Source of the DNA: Guptibacillus hwajinpoensis
GTDB taxonomy: Bacteria > Bacillota > Bacilli > Bacillales > Guptibacillaceae
Direction: 5' to 3'
Length of the DNA: 64,000 nucleotides
NCBI RefSeq assembly: GCF_001039475.1
Contig: NZ_LELK01000004.1
Span: 1,269,676-1,333,675 of the forward strand
Numbering within the stretch: the stretch's first letter is position 1; each line of letters starts with the position of its first letter. Made by a program: the position numbers and the translations under genes. Positions 1-8,329 of this stretch are shown piece by piece. The notes beneath the pieces were generated by a model. It was given only the letters and a program-made list of their open reading frames with translations. It did no database searches and was not told where the DNA came from.

Positions 1-30
1 AAGTGATGACTGTATTAAGCTAAATAAGTA

Positions 31-57
31 GGTCCGGTGCAAGCCGGATCTCTTTTT
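31..57 (+). terminator. Rho-independent terminator of the upstream gene
   Basis: A 7-bp stem (GGTCCGG / CCGGATC, one G-T pair) with a 6-nt loop is followed by TCTTTTT. The gene it ends lies left of the window; by B. subtilis gene order this would be malate dehydrogenase, but no coding sequence is left here to test that. Confidence 0.75.
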
Positions 58-67
58 ACACAAAAAC

Positions 68-81
68 AGAAAGCGCTTTCT
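68..81 (+). promoter_or_regulatory. Candidate cre (CcpA operator)
   Basis: AGAAAGCGCTTTCT is a near-perfect palindrome around the GCGC core of the catabolite-responsive element consensus. It sits about 20 nt upstream of the MaoC-like start, placed to act on that gene. Sequence match only. Confidence 0.5.
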
Positions 82-102
82 TTATGAGAAGGGGGAGTAG
101 CT

Positions 103-582
103 ATGATTTTAGGCAAAAAACGTAAAATAGGTCGGATGATTGAAGAGATTTCTGTAGGAGAAAAACTTGAAGTAACAGAGAAAATAGAAGATCGTGATTT
201 ACTGTTATTTCTAGGGCTTTCTAATGATAACAATCCTCTATTTATTCAACATGATTATGCATCTATGACACCATTCAAAAAACCAATTGTTCCACAGATT
301 ATGCTTCTTGCCATCGTAACTGGCGCGATTTCTAAATACCTACCCGGCCCTGGTAGTAGTATTAAAAAGAGTGATGTGACATATAACAATCCGGTTTATC
401 ACTATGAGACGGTACACTACCAGTTTGAGGTAATTGATGTTTCAAAAGAAGCTCATGAAGTTCTTATTCGTGTGAACGGTACAAATGAAACGGGGCATTC
501 AGTTCTTGAAGGCGAGTTCACAGTGTGTCCTCCATATCCTGTAAAGCCATTAACTAAAACAACATCCTTTGATAATTTTTAA
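103..582 (+). CDS. MaoC-like hot-dog fold protein
   Basis: 159 aa, ATG start behind GGGGGAG. The family is the single hot-dog MaoC/R-specific enoyl-CoA hydratase group. The hydratase motif is recognisable near residues 39-52 (LSNDNNPLF), with the Asp (D42) and the NP pair kept. The catalytic His normally two residues after NP is Phe (F47), so the usual hydration chemistry is doubtful. The middle of the protein (KSDVTYNNPVYHYETVHYQF) reads as the hot-dog strand region. It lies upstream of phoP and has its own terminator, so it is probably a single transcription unit. No signal peptide or membrane segment is visible. The fold assignment is fairly secure; the substrate is unknown. Confidence 0.75.
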   Translation: MILGKKRKIGRMIEEISVGEKLEVTEKIEDRDLLLFLGLSNDNNPLFIQHDYASMTPFKKPIVPQIMLLAIVTGAISKYLPGPGSSIKKSDVTYNNPVYHYETVHYQFEVIDVSKEAHEVLIRVNGTNETGHSVLEGEFTVCPPYPVKPLTKTTSFDNF

Positions 583-607
583 GAGCCTACTCCGTAGGCT
601 CTTTTTA
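583..607 (+). terminator. Terminator after MaoC-like gene
   Basis: GAGCCTAC-tcc-GTAGGCTC followed by TTTTT, starting directly after the stop codon. Confidence 0.85.
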
Positions 608-623
608 TGTATGTTTTTATGAT

Positions 624-637
624 AGTAAGCGCTTAAT
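624..637 (+). promoter_or_regulatory. Candidate cre upstream of phoP
   Basis: A palindromic TAAGCGCTTA core resembles a cre box and lies about 140 nt before phoP. In B. subtilis the phoPR promoter region is repressed by CcpA, so a cre here fits the family. Match is by eye. Confidence 0.4.
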
Positions 638-697
638 AAACGGGTTTGCTGTAAGTTCTTCTTTTGCCTTATCAAAAATAATAGTATGATGAGTGTA

Positions 698-727
698 ATC
701 AGGCAAAAATAATAGAACATGCCTGAT
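698..727 (+). promoter_or_regulatory. Inverted repeat in phoP upstream region
   Basis: ATCAGGCA and TGCCTGAT form a perfect 8-bp inverted repeat with a 14-nt A-rich spacer, ending about 50 nt before the phoP start. There is no T-run after it, so it is not a terminator. It could be an operator or a leader hairpin; function unknown. Confidence 0.5.
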
Positions 728-777
728 CTACGGTATCGGCATTGATGAATGGGGAAATTCGTTAGGGGGACTTTACA

Positions 778-1494
778 ATGAGTCAAAAAATTCTAGTTGT
801 CGATGATGAACTATCAATCTTGACATTGCTTCAATTTAATCTTGAACAGGCAGGTTATGAGGTTGTTACAGCTGAAAATGGGGCTGAAGCTCTTGAAGTT
901 GTTACTGCTGAAAATCCTAAATGTATCATTCTTGATCTTATGCTACCTGAAATGGATGGATTAGAAGTATGTAAAGAATTAAGACAACGGCATATTCACA
1001 CACCTGTTCTTATGCTTACCGCGAAGGACGACGAATTTGACAAGGTACTCGGTCTCGAACTTGGGGCTGATGATTATATGACCAAACCCTTTAGTCCAAG
1101 AGAAGTAGTTGCTCGAGTGAAAGCCATACTAAGGCGAGTGAAGCAGCTAGAAGAATCCAAAACAGCTTCTGAAATGCAAGAAGAAGAGAAAATTCAAGTT
1201 GGGCAGTTAGCAGTTTACCCAAATAACTATGAAGCATTTTTCCAAGGAAAAATAATGGAAGTTACACCAAAAGAGTTTGAATTGTTGGTATACCTTGTTC
1301 GTCACAAAGGACGTGTTCTGACTAGAGAGCAGCTTCTAAGTGCAGTTTGGGATTATGATTTTGTTGGTGATACAAGAATTGTTGATGTTCATGTTAGTCA
1401 TCTACGGGAGAAGATTGAACAAAACACTCGTAAACCTGAATATATTAAGACGATTCGAGGACTTGGTTATAAGTTAGAGGAGCCTTCAATTTAA
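778..1494 (+). CDS. phoP: Phosphate response regulator PhoP
   Basis: 238 aa OmpR-family response regulator. The receiver domain is residues 3-118, with acidic residues DDE at 9-11, phospho-acceptor D53 (LDLMLPEMDG) and the conserved lysine in TKPFSP near 103. The C-terminal winged helix (about 140-235) has the typical RIVDVHVSHLREKIE recognition helix and a GLGYKL end. It would bind Pho boxes and control phosphate starvation genes. The start has a good GGGGGA site. Its stop overlaps the phoR start by one base, so the two are translationally coupled. Identification rests on strong similarity and on the adjacent phoR and polA. Confidence 0.95.
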   Translation: MSQKILVVDDELSILTLLQFNLEQAGYEVVTAENGAEALEVVTAENPKCIILDLMLPEMDGLEVCKELRQRHIHTPVLMLTAKDDEFDKVLGLELGADDYMTKPFSPREVVARVKAILRRVKQLEESKTASEMQEEEKIQVGQLAVYPNNYEAFFQGKIMEVTPKEFELLVYLVRHKGRVLTREQLLSAVWDYDFVGDTRIVDVHVSHLREKIEQNTRKPEYIKTIRGLGYKLEEPSI

Positions 1495-2912
1495 TGAAAA
1501 AGTTTCGCTCGCGGTTTCTTAATGCGCAGTTTGTAATCCTCTTTATTGTTTTTATAATCATGATTGTCTTTCTTGGAAATCTATTTGAGGGAATCCTGTT
1601 CGAGGATGCGAGTCAAGAAGCTTTAACGAATATGTGGCTTATATTAATTAGCTCGTTTGCAACGGCCTTTTTCGTCATTATCTATATAAGCCTGAGCATC
1701 TCCAACCAGCTAACAAAGCCACTTGAAGGTGCGCTTAAAGTTGCAAATGAACTTGCTTCTGGAAATTTTCAGGCAAGGACTTACGAGTATAAGCTAGATG
1801 AGACAGGACAATTAAGTCATGCTCTCAACATTTTAGCTCGCAATTTGCAAAATATGACAAGCTCATATGAAATGCAGCAAAATCGATTAATGACGTTAAT
1901 TGAAAACATGGACAGTGGGTTAATCCTAATTGATACAAAAGGTTTTATTAACCTTGTGAATCGTTTCTATAAAGAAACGTTTGGGATTGACTCTAAAGAA
2001 TATATTGATTCTCTCTACTATAATGCAATTCCGTATCGTGAGATTATACGTCTTGTAGAGGAAACGCTTTTGGTAGAGAAAACAGTAAGGAAACAAGTTG
2101 AGCTTCAAGTAGGAATCGAAATTCGTCATTTTGATGTTTCGGGTGCGCCAATTCTAGATCATGATGATAAATTAAAAGGCGTTGTGCTTGTTTTTCACGA
2201 TATTACTGAACTGAAAAAACTTGAACAAATGCGTAAAGATTTTGTTGCGAATGTTTCTCATGAATTGAAAACACCAGTTACTTCATTAAAAGGATTTGCT
2301 GAAACATTATTAGATGGCGCGATGGAAAACAAAGCATTTCGCACTAGGTTTCTAACAATTATCCTCAATGAAAGTGACCGACTTCAAAGTCTCATTCAAG
2401 ATTTGTTAGATTTATCAAAAATGGAACAAAAGCATTTTTCACTAAGCTGGCAAGACGTAGATTTACAAGAAATCATAGATGATTGTCTGCTGATGACTAA
2501 GAGCAAGGCAGACGAGAAGAACATAGAAATATCCGTCGAGTATGAAGGTTATGTTAGTGTTAAAGGAGATACTAACCGATTAAAACAGGTTTTTCTTAAC
2601 TTAATTGCAAATAGCCTTACTTATACTCAAGAGAACGGAAAAGTTGATATTTCGGTTAAAGAAACAAACGAAACCGTTGAGTTCAACATATCCGATAACG
2701 GCATAGGGATAAGGAAACAGGAAATCCCTCGAATATTTGAACGGTTCTATCGTGTTGATCGGGCAAGAAGCAGAAATTCAGGTGGTACAGGACTTGGTCT
2801 TGCGATTGTTAAGCACCTTATTGAGGCACATAACGGAAAGATTCAAGTGGATAGTGAACCAGGAAAGGGAACGACATTTCGCATTTCGCTATTAAAGAAA
2901 CGTAAATTTTAA
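1494..2912 (+). CDS. phoR: Phosphate sensor histidine kinase PhoR (short form)
   Basis: 472 aa, about 100 residues shorter than B. subtilis PhoR. Order: TM1 (about 13-30), a very short external loop (about 31-46), TM2 (47-68), HAMP (about 69-121), PAS (about 125-240), HisKA with H256 in NVSHELKTP, and HATPase with the N, G1 (DNGIGI) and G2 (GGTGLGLAIV) boxes. The large extracytoplasmic sensor domain of longer PhoR proteins is missing. Input therefore probably comes through the membrane segments, the PAS domain or a cytoplasmic partner; this is inference. It partners PhoP, with which it overlaps by one base. Confidence 0.93.
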   Translation: MKKFRSRFLNAQFVILFIVFIIMIVFLGNLFEGILFEDASQEALTNMWLILISSFATAFFVIIYISLSISNQLTKPLEGALKVANELASGNFQARTYEYKLDETGQLSHALNILARNLQNMTSSYEMQQNRLMTLIENMDSGLILIDTKGFINLVNRFYKETFGIDSKEYIDSLYYNAIPYREIIRLVEETLLVEKTVRKQVELQVGIEIRHFDVSGAPILDHDDKLKGVVLVFHDITELKKLEQMRKDFVANVSHELKTPVTSLKGFAETLLDGAMENKAFRTRFLTIILNESDRLQSLIQDLLDLSKMEQKHFSLSWQDVDLQEIIDDCLLMTKSKADEKNIEISVEYEGYVSVKGDTNRLKQVFLNLIANSLTYTQENGKVDISVKETNETVEFNISDNGIGIRKQEIPRIFERFYRVDRARSRNSGGTGLGLAIVKHLIEAHNGKIQVDSEPGKGTTFRISLLKKRKF

Positions 2913-3006
2913 TCTTTACGTTTTCTTTACACTTTGTTTATATGCCCTTTAAACTATTTCTGTATAGTAACAATTGACCCCTTCATCATGACGAGAGCAA
3001 ATTTTT

Positions 3007-3034
3007 GAGACGAGTTTATCTCGTCTCCTTTTTT
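3007..3034 (+). terminator. Terminator of phoPR
   Basis: Perfect 8-bp stem GAGACGAG / CTCGTCTC followed by CTTTTTT. Confidence 0.85.
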
Positions 3035-3112
3035 ATTTCTCGATGGCTCATTCGAGTGAAACTTCAATTTCACTCGAATGAGCCAAAAGTCAACAATGCA
3101 TTAATATAGCCT
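3035..3112 (+). repeat. Family 2 dispersed palindromic repeat, copy A
   Basis: Contains a perfect 17-bp stem with a 6-nt loop (3045-3061 / 3068-3084, starting GGCTCATTCGAG), then CAAAAGTCAAC and an ATAGCC end. The same blocks recur at 53139-53333 and partly at 41359-41464. Its left end is missing or merged into the phoPR terminator. The rest of the roughly 370-nt phoR-polA gap is AT-rich and I see no other feature in it. Confidence 0.75.
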
Positions 3113-3281
3113 ATGGTATACGAATTTATTGTACGTACTAAGAATACATTTTTTTGTTTACGGTATTTATAAGCTGTCGCTTGTTTTTCTTTCTTTTTGC
3201 CAACGTGGTAAAATGAAGAAAGCAGGCGTTTTTTAGTTGATGATAAGAGACGCTAATTGCATTCGAACGGGAGGCTTTCTA

Positions 3282-5912
3282 TTGAAGAATAAACTTGTAC
3301 TAATTGATGGAAACAGTATAGCGTATCGTGCATTTTTTGCACTTCCACTGTTAAATAATGATAAAGGCGTATACACAAACGCTGTACTTGGCTTTACAAC
3401 GATGCTTTTGAAAATTATTGAAAATGAGTCGCCTACACATATGCTTGTTGCATTTGATGCTGGTAAAACAACATTTCGCCATAAAACGTATACCGAGTAC
3501 AAAGGTGGTCGTCAGAAGACTCCTTCTGAATTAAGTGAACAATTCCCTGTTATTCGTGAAGTACTTGATGCTTTTGATATTAAACGATATGAGATTAAAG
3601 ACTATGAAGCCGATGATATTATCGGTACAGTAGCGTTACTTGCAGATAAAGAAGATTGGGATGTTAAGATTTATTCAGGAGATAAAGACCTTCTTCAACT
3701 TGTTTCAAAAAATGTTCATGTTGCTTTAACAAGAAAAGGCATCACGGATATTGATACATATGATCCGGCGTTTTTAAATGAAAAATATGGACTTACACCA
3801 GATCAAATAATTGATATGAAAGCGTTGATGGGTGACAATTCCGATAACATTCCTGGCGTACCAGGTGTAGGCGAGAAAACAGCGCTTAAACTATTAAAAC
3901 AGTTTGGAACAGTGGAAGCAGTATTTGAGTCACTCGATGAGGTTTCAGGAAAGAAATTGAAAGAAAAGCTAGAAGAGAATCAAGATAAAGCGATGATGAG
4001 CAAAGAGCTCGTTACGATCTATAAAGATACTCCTCTTGATCTAGAATTGAAGAATTTAACGTACAGCGGATTTGATCATGATACTGTTGCAGCATTATTT
4101 AGTGATCTTGGCTTTAAGTCTCTACTTACCCGGATAGGTGCCGAAGAAGTCGAGGAAGAAACTGAAATTGATGAATTAAATTTTGAAACACTTGATCAAA
4201 TTGAAGAAAAACATTTAGTCAGTCCATCAGCAATGATTGTAGAAGTGATGGAAGAAAATTACCATAACGCGGACATACAAGGATTTTCTATTATTAATGA
4301 GAATGGGAATTTCTATCTTCCTACTGATCTTGCTTTGTCTTCAGACGTATTCAAAACGTTTCTAGAAGACGGGTCACAGAAGAAGTGGGTATTCGATGCG
4401 AAAAGCGCAGTTGTTGCACTTGGATGGAAAGGAATTGCGCTAAAAGGGATTACGTTCGATTTAGTCATTGCATCTTATCTGCTCAATCCATCTGAATCAA
4501 CCCATGACTTATCTGCCATTTCAAGGCGGGAAGGTTTCTCCATAGTTTCATCAGATGAGACCGTTTATGGAAAAGGAGCCAAGCGGAAGTTACCTGAAGA
4601 AAATGAGCTTGCAGATCATCTAGTTAGAAAGGCATATGCTGTGTATCAGTTAAAGGAAACGCTTGAAGAACAGCTGAGAAAAAATGAGCAATTCGAATTG
4701 TTCCAAGATCTTGAAATGCCTTTAACCCTAGTGCTTGGAGAAATGGAAACAAAAGGTGTTTCTGTTGATACAGCGTTTCTTGAGAAAATGGGCGAAGAGT
4801 TAAACAAGAAGTTAAGCGCTATTCAATCTCGTATTTTCGAACTAGCAGGAGTGGAGTTCAATATTAATTCTCCTAAGCAATTAGGTGAAGTTCTGTTTGA
4901 AAAGCTAGAGCTTCCAGTTATTAAGAAAACAAAAACAGGATATTCTACTTCAGCTGATGTACTTGAAAAGCTTGAGAGTAAGCATGAAGTAATACCAGAA
5001 ATTCTTATCTATCGCCAGCTTGGAAAGTTGAATTCAACGTACATTGAGGGTCTCCTTAAAGTTATTTATTCAGATACTGGTAAAATCCATACGCGATTTA
5101 ATCAGGCATTAACCCAAACAGGACGATTAAGTTCGATCGACCCTAACTTACAAAATATCCCCATTCGCCTTGAGGAAGGACGCAAAATACGTAAAGCTTT
5201 TATTCCTTCAACGAAGAATTGGGTTATGTTTGCTGCTGATTATTCTCAAATAGAATTGCGAGTTCTTGCACACATTGCTAAAGATGAGAATCTAATTGAG
5301 GCATTCCAACAAGGCGAGGATATCCATACGAAAACAGCGATGAATGTTTTTGATGTTCAGAAAGATGATGTTACTTCAGACATGAGAAGACATGCAAAAG
5401 CTGTAAACTTTGGTATTGTTTATGGAATCAGTGATTATGGACTTTCACAAAGTATTGGAATATCTAGAAAAGAGGCAGGAGAATTTATAGACCGTTACCT
5501 TGAGAGTTTTCCAGGGGTAAAAAGATATATGGAAGATGTTGTTTCAGAAGCGAAGCAAGATGGTTTTGTTTCGACATTGATGCAAAGAAGAAGATATCTT
5601 CCTGAGATCAATTCTAGAAACTTTAATCAGCGAGGTTTCGCTGAGCGAACAGCGATGAACACACCGATTCAAGGAACAGCTGCAGATATTATTAAGCTAG
5701 CTATGGTTCAAATGGATACTCGTCTTAAAGAAGAGAATCTTCAGGCACGTATGCTACTTCAAGTACACGATGAACTCATTTTTGAAGCACCTGAAGAAGA
5801 GATTGAAACGTTAAAACGTATCGTACCCGAAGTGATGGAATCTGCAATCAAACTCGATGTACCTTTGAAGGTTGATTATGAGTATGGCTCCACCTGGTAT
5901 GATGCGAAGTAG
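3282..5912 (+). CDS. polA: DNA polymerase I
   Basis: 876 aa from a TTG start preceded by GGGAGG; an upstream in-frame TTG at 3237 lacks a ribosome binding site and would add residues unlike the family. The N-terminal 5'-3' exonuclease (1-290) starts KNKLVLIDGNS and has the acidic metal-site cluster (YEADDIIGT, GDKDLLQL, GDNSDNIPGVPGVGEKTA). The middle 3'-5' exonuclease-like domain lacks the expected DxE motif. The polymerase domain (about 470-876) has motif A (AADYSQIELR), motif B (RRHAKAVNFGIVYG) and motif C (QVHDEL). Role: Okazaki fragment maturation and repair synthesis. mutM follows after 20 nt, as in other bacilli. Confidence 0.97.
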   Translation: MKNKLVLIDGNSIAYRAFFALPLLNNDKGVYTNAVLGFTTMLLKIIENESPTHMLVAFDAGKTTFRHKTYTEYKGGRQKTPSELSEQFPVIREVLDAFDIKRYEIKDYEADDIIGTVALLADKEDWDVKIYSGDKDLLQLVSKNVHVALTRKGITDIDTYDPAFLNEKYGLTPDQIIDMKALMGDNSDNIPGVPGVGEKTALKLLKQFGTVEAVFESLDEVSGKKLKEKLEENQDKAMMSKELVTIYKDTPLDLELKNLTYSGFDHDTVAALFSDLGFKSLLTRIGAEEVEEETEIDELNFETLDQIEEKHLVSPSAMIVEVMEENYHNADIQGFSIINENGNFYLPTDLALSSDVFKTFLEDGSQKKWVFDAKSAVVALGWKGIALKGITFDLVIASYLLNPSESTHDLSAISRREGFSIVSSDETVYGKGAKRKLPEENELADHLVRKAYAVYQLKETLEEQLRKNEQFELFQDLEMPLTLVLGEMETKGVSVDTAFLEKMGEELNKKLSAIQSRIFELAGVEFNINSPKQLGEVLFEKLELPVIKKTKTGYSTSADVLEKLESKHEVIPEILIYRQLGKLNSTYIEGLLKVIYSDTGKIHTRFNQALTQTGRLSSIDPNLQNIPIRLEEGRKIRKAFIPSTKNWVMFAADYSQIELRVLAHIAKDENLIEAFQQGEDIHTKTAMNVFDVQKDDVTSDMRRHAKAVNFGIVYGISDYGLSQSIGISRKEAGEFIDRYLESFPGVKRYMEDVVSEAKQDGFVSTLMQRRRYLPEINSRNFNQRGFAERTAMNTPIQGTAADIIKLAMVQMDTRLKEENLQARMLLQVHDELIFEAPEEEIETLKRIVPEVMESAIKLDVPLKVDYEYGSTWYDAK

Positions 5913-5932
5913 GCATCAAAGGAGATGGGGAT

Positions 5933-6763
5933 ATGCCGGAGTTACCAGAAGTAGAAACGGTTAAACGAACGCTAGAAGAACTAATTATAGGTAAGAAAAT
6001 CACTGAAGTACACGTAAAATGGCCGAAAATAATTAAACGCCCAGATGACATTGAAGAATTCAAAATGAAAGTGGTTGGGCAGTCGTTCAAACGTGTGGAA
6101 CGAAGAGGAAAGTTTCTAAAGCTTTTCCTTGAAGAAGATGTCATTGTCTCTCACCTTCGGATGGAAGGCAAGTATCGGATGAATCAATCTGGGGAAGAAG
6201 CAGATCATCATACACATGTCTTCTTTGTTTTTGATGATGGAACTGAGCTTCGTTACCATGATGTACGAAAATTTGGCACTATGCATTTGTTCCCGATTGG
6301 AACAGAAGAATTAGTATTGCCACTTGCTCAGTTAGGTCACGAACCTTTTTCACCTGAGTTTACTGTAGATGTTTTGAAAGAGGGATTTAAGAAGACGACT
6401 CGTAAAGTTAAAACGGTCCTACTTGATCAAACACTAGTCGTTGGATTAGGTAACATCTATGTAGATGAAGCGCTTTTTAAGGCAGGAATTCATCCTGAGC
6501 GAATTGCTTCCACACTCAATGAACGTGAAATGGAGCGTCTCCAATTCGAAATTGTTGACACGCTAATGGAGGCTGTAAATAAAGGTGGTAGTACAATTCG
6601 CTCCTATGTAAACAGCCAGGGGAAAATCGGTACCTATCAGGACAATTTGTTTGTTTACGGGCGAGTTGGATTAGAATGTAAGTCTTGTAGCAATGTGCTT
6701 GAGAAAATTGTAGTAGGTGGACGAGGAACTACTTATTGTCCAGTATGCCAGGTAAATGAGTAA
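5933..6763 (+). CDS. mutM: Formamidopyrimidine-DNA glycosylase
   Basis: 276 aa bifunctional glycosylase/AP lyase for oxidised purines such as 8-oxoguanine. The N-terminus MPELPEVET has the catalytic P2 and E3. RGKFLKL near residue 57 is the conserved lysine region, and LVVGLGNIYVDEALF is the helix-two-turns-helix. The C-terminal zinc finger is CKSC...CPVC. Full length for the family. It is probably cotranscribed with polA, which ends 20 nt upstream. Confidence 0.97.
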   Translation: MPELPEVETVKRTLEELIIGKKITEVHVKWPKIIKRPDDIEEFKMKVVGQSFKRVERRGKFLKLFLEEDVIVSHLRMEGKYRMNQSGEEADHHTHVFFVFDDGTELRYHDVRKFGTMHLFPIGTEELVLPLAQLGHEPFSPEFTVDVLKEGFKKTTRKVKTVLLDQTLVVGLGNIYVDEALFKAGIHPERIASTLNEREMERLQFEIVDTLMEAVNKGGSTIRSYVNSQGKIGTYQDNLFVYGRVGLECKSCSNVLEKIVVGGRGTTYCPVCQVNE

Positions 6764-6781
6764 CTCGTAGCGTTGGATGGG

Positions 6782-6821
6782 CTCCTTTCATATACTATTT
6801 AAGATTTCAGTATGGAAGGAG
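6782..6821 (+). promoter_or_regulatory. Hairpin that sequesters the ytaF ribosome binding site
   Basis: CTCCTTTCATA (6782-6792) pairs with TATGGAAGGAG (6811-6821); the right arm contains the ytaF Shine-Dalgarno GGAAGGAG, 7 nt before its ATG. The loop side holds CATATACTA, which resembles a sporulation sigma factor -10 (CATANNNTA). A transcript starting there would lack the left arm and expose the site. The pairing is seen; the switching role is inference. Confidence 0.5.
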
Positions 6822-6828
6822 TTCGCCA

Positions 6829-7461
6829 ATGTACTGGGTTTCTCTTTTTTTCTTAGCATTTGCTGTTAGTGTTGACGGTTTTGGAGTTGGCTTAACATAT
6901 GGCTTACGAAGAATGAAAATTCCTTTTAAGTCGATTCTAATCATTACAATCTGCTCGGCGTTTTCCATGTTGATCGCAATGGGACTCGGATCATTTCTGC
7001 AGCTCTGGATTTCAGACGTTGTGGCTCAGCGCGTTGGAGGGTTTATTCTTATTGCTCTTGGTGCGTGGGTATTATACCAAATGATCAGGAAAACAAATGA
7101 AGGAGAAAGAACGGTTTCAGAACGGATGCTACTGCATTTTGAAATACGCTCTCTCGGTGTTGTTATTAGTATATTACGAAAACCGACGACAGCGGATTTT
7201 GATGATTCTGGCACAATAACAGGTATTGAGGCGATTATGCTTGGTGCTGCTCTTTCACTAGATGCATTTGGAGCAGGTGTGGGTGCTTCTATGATTGGGT
7301 ATGCTCCCATTGAAACGTCACTACTCATCGCATGTATGAGTTCGTTTTTTGTTCTACTCGGACTTAAGTTTGGAAATCTCACTTCTTCTATTAAGTGGAT
7401 GGATAAAGTATCGTATTTACCTGGTTGTTTATTAATAATACTGGGCTTCATGAGGATGTAG
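6829..7461 (+). CDS. ytaF: Sporulation membrane protein YtaF
   Basis: 210 aa MntP-like integral membrane protein with about six hydrophobic helices. The two internal half-repeats have matching FAVSVDGFGVGLTYG and ALSLDAFGAGVGASM helices, each with a membrane Asp, as in the MntP/YtaF transporter-like group. The B. subtilis homologue is annotated as a sporulation membrane protein; the transported ion is not known. It lies between mutM and coaE. Its ribosome binding site is buried in a hairpin (6782-6821), unlike its neighbours. Confidence 0.88.
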   Translation: MYWVSLFFLAFAVSVDGFGVGLTYGLRRMKIPFKSILIITICSAFSMLIAMGLGSFLQLWISDVVAQRVGGFILIALGAWVLYQMIRKTNEGERTVSERMLLHFEIRSLGVVISILRKPTTADFDDSGTITGIEAIMLGAALSLDAFGAGVGASMIGYAPIETSLLIACMSSFFVLLGLKFGNLTSSIKWMDKVSYLPGCLLIILGFMRM

Positions 7462-7478
7462 CCCTCAAGGAGGATACA

Positions 7479-8072
7479 ATGGATATAGGACTGACCGGTG
7501 GAATTGCTAGTGGAAAAAGTACTGTAGCGGATATGATCAGAAACTATAACATACCAATCGTCGATGCAGATGTTATTGCTAGGGAGGTTGTTGAGCCGGG
7601 TGAGTCCGCATTAGAAGAGATCGTTCAGTCATTTGGTTCAGAAATGAAGGCAGAAGATGGAGGTCTTGATCGAAAACGACTTGGTTCAGTTATTTTTAAC
7701 AATGAAGATAAGCGTGAGCTTCTCAACAGTATTCTGCATCCAGCCATTCGAAAGCGCATGCTTGAAGAGGTAGCTTCATACAAGAACCAAGGAGAACCGC
7801 ACGTAGTACTTGATATTCCACTTCTATATGAAAGTGAATTGAATCATTTAGTTGATCGAACGCTCCTTGTTTATGTTGATCCTTCAACACAGTTGAAGAG
7901 ATTGATGGAACGAGATGGAAGTACTGAACAAGAAGCATCCGATCGGATTCAATCACAAATGCCAATTGAGAAGAAGAAAGAACTTGCTGATGCCGTTATT
8001 GATAACACTGGATCAAGAAAAGAATCTGAAGAACAGCTAGTTCATGTTCTAAGAAAATGGGAAATTATCTAG
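7479..8072 (+). CDS. coaE: Dephospho-CoA kinase
   Basis: 197 aa. Catalyses the last step of coenzyme A synthesis, ATP-dependent phosphorylation of dephospho-CoA. The P-loop GGIASGKST is at residues 7-15, and VDADVIAREVV and LDIPLLYES are typical CoaE motifs. The ATG at 7479 follows AAGGAGG and gives the family N-terminus MDIGLTGG; a longer frame opening at 7425 would overlap ytaF and adds unrelated residues. Cytoplasmic. Confidence 0.96.
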   Translation: MDIGLTGGIASGKSTVADMIRNYNIPIVDADVIAREVVEPGESALEEIVQSFGSEMKAEDGGLDRKRLGSVIFNNEDKRELLNSILHPAIRKRMLEEVASYKNQGEPHVVLDIPLLYESELNHLVDRTLLVYVDPSTQLKRLMERDGSTEQEASDRIQSQMPIEKKKELADAVIDNTGSRKESEEQLVHVLRKWEII

Positions 8073-8132
8073 AAAAAGTTCTTTTGAAATGATGGAGATT
8101 TTTGTTTTAGGTTTAGAAATTCACATATCGAA

Positions 8133-8201
8133 GTTGATTGGAGCGGATGATCGACTCCCGCTAGTCCCGCGGAAAGCGAGCATCCTGGAGCGGAAATCAA
8201 C
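8133..8201 (+). repeat. Family 1 dispersed repeat, copy R1 (short form)
   Basis: TTGATTGGAGCGG at the left and GAAAGCGAGCATCCTGGAG then CGGAAATCAAC at the right; the ends are inverted repeats of each other. A GTAACAATGTTT flank on the right is also found beside other copies. It lies between coaE and its terminator. Confidence 0.85.
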
Positions 8202-8228
8202 CTCTCTCAAAAGGTAACAATGTTTCCG

Positions 8229-8257
8229 AAAAAACACGTCATTTGACGTGTTTTTTT
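8229..8257 (+). terminator. Terminator of the polA-mutM-ytaF-coaE region
   Basis: AAAACACGTCA-tt-TGACGTGTTTT with a long T-run. Confidence 0.85.
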
Positions 8258-8329
8258 GATTCTTCTTAACCTGTTTTGTAGACGATAAACCAGATATGTA
8301 CTTTTGTTTGTGAATAGTGTAAATATATC

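Noticed and set aside
3237-3281. Upstream TTG start for polA
   Set aside because: No ribosome binding site; the TTG at 3282 follows GGGAGG and matches the family N-terminus.
7026-7451. 141-codon antisense frame within ytaF and other long antisense frames (28177-28422, 17357-17790)
   Set aside because: Shadows of strongly conserved genes on the other strand; no ribosome binding sites.
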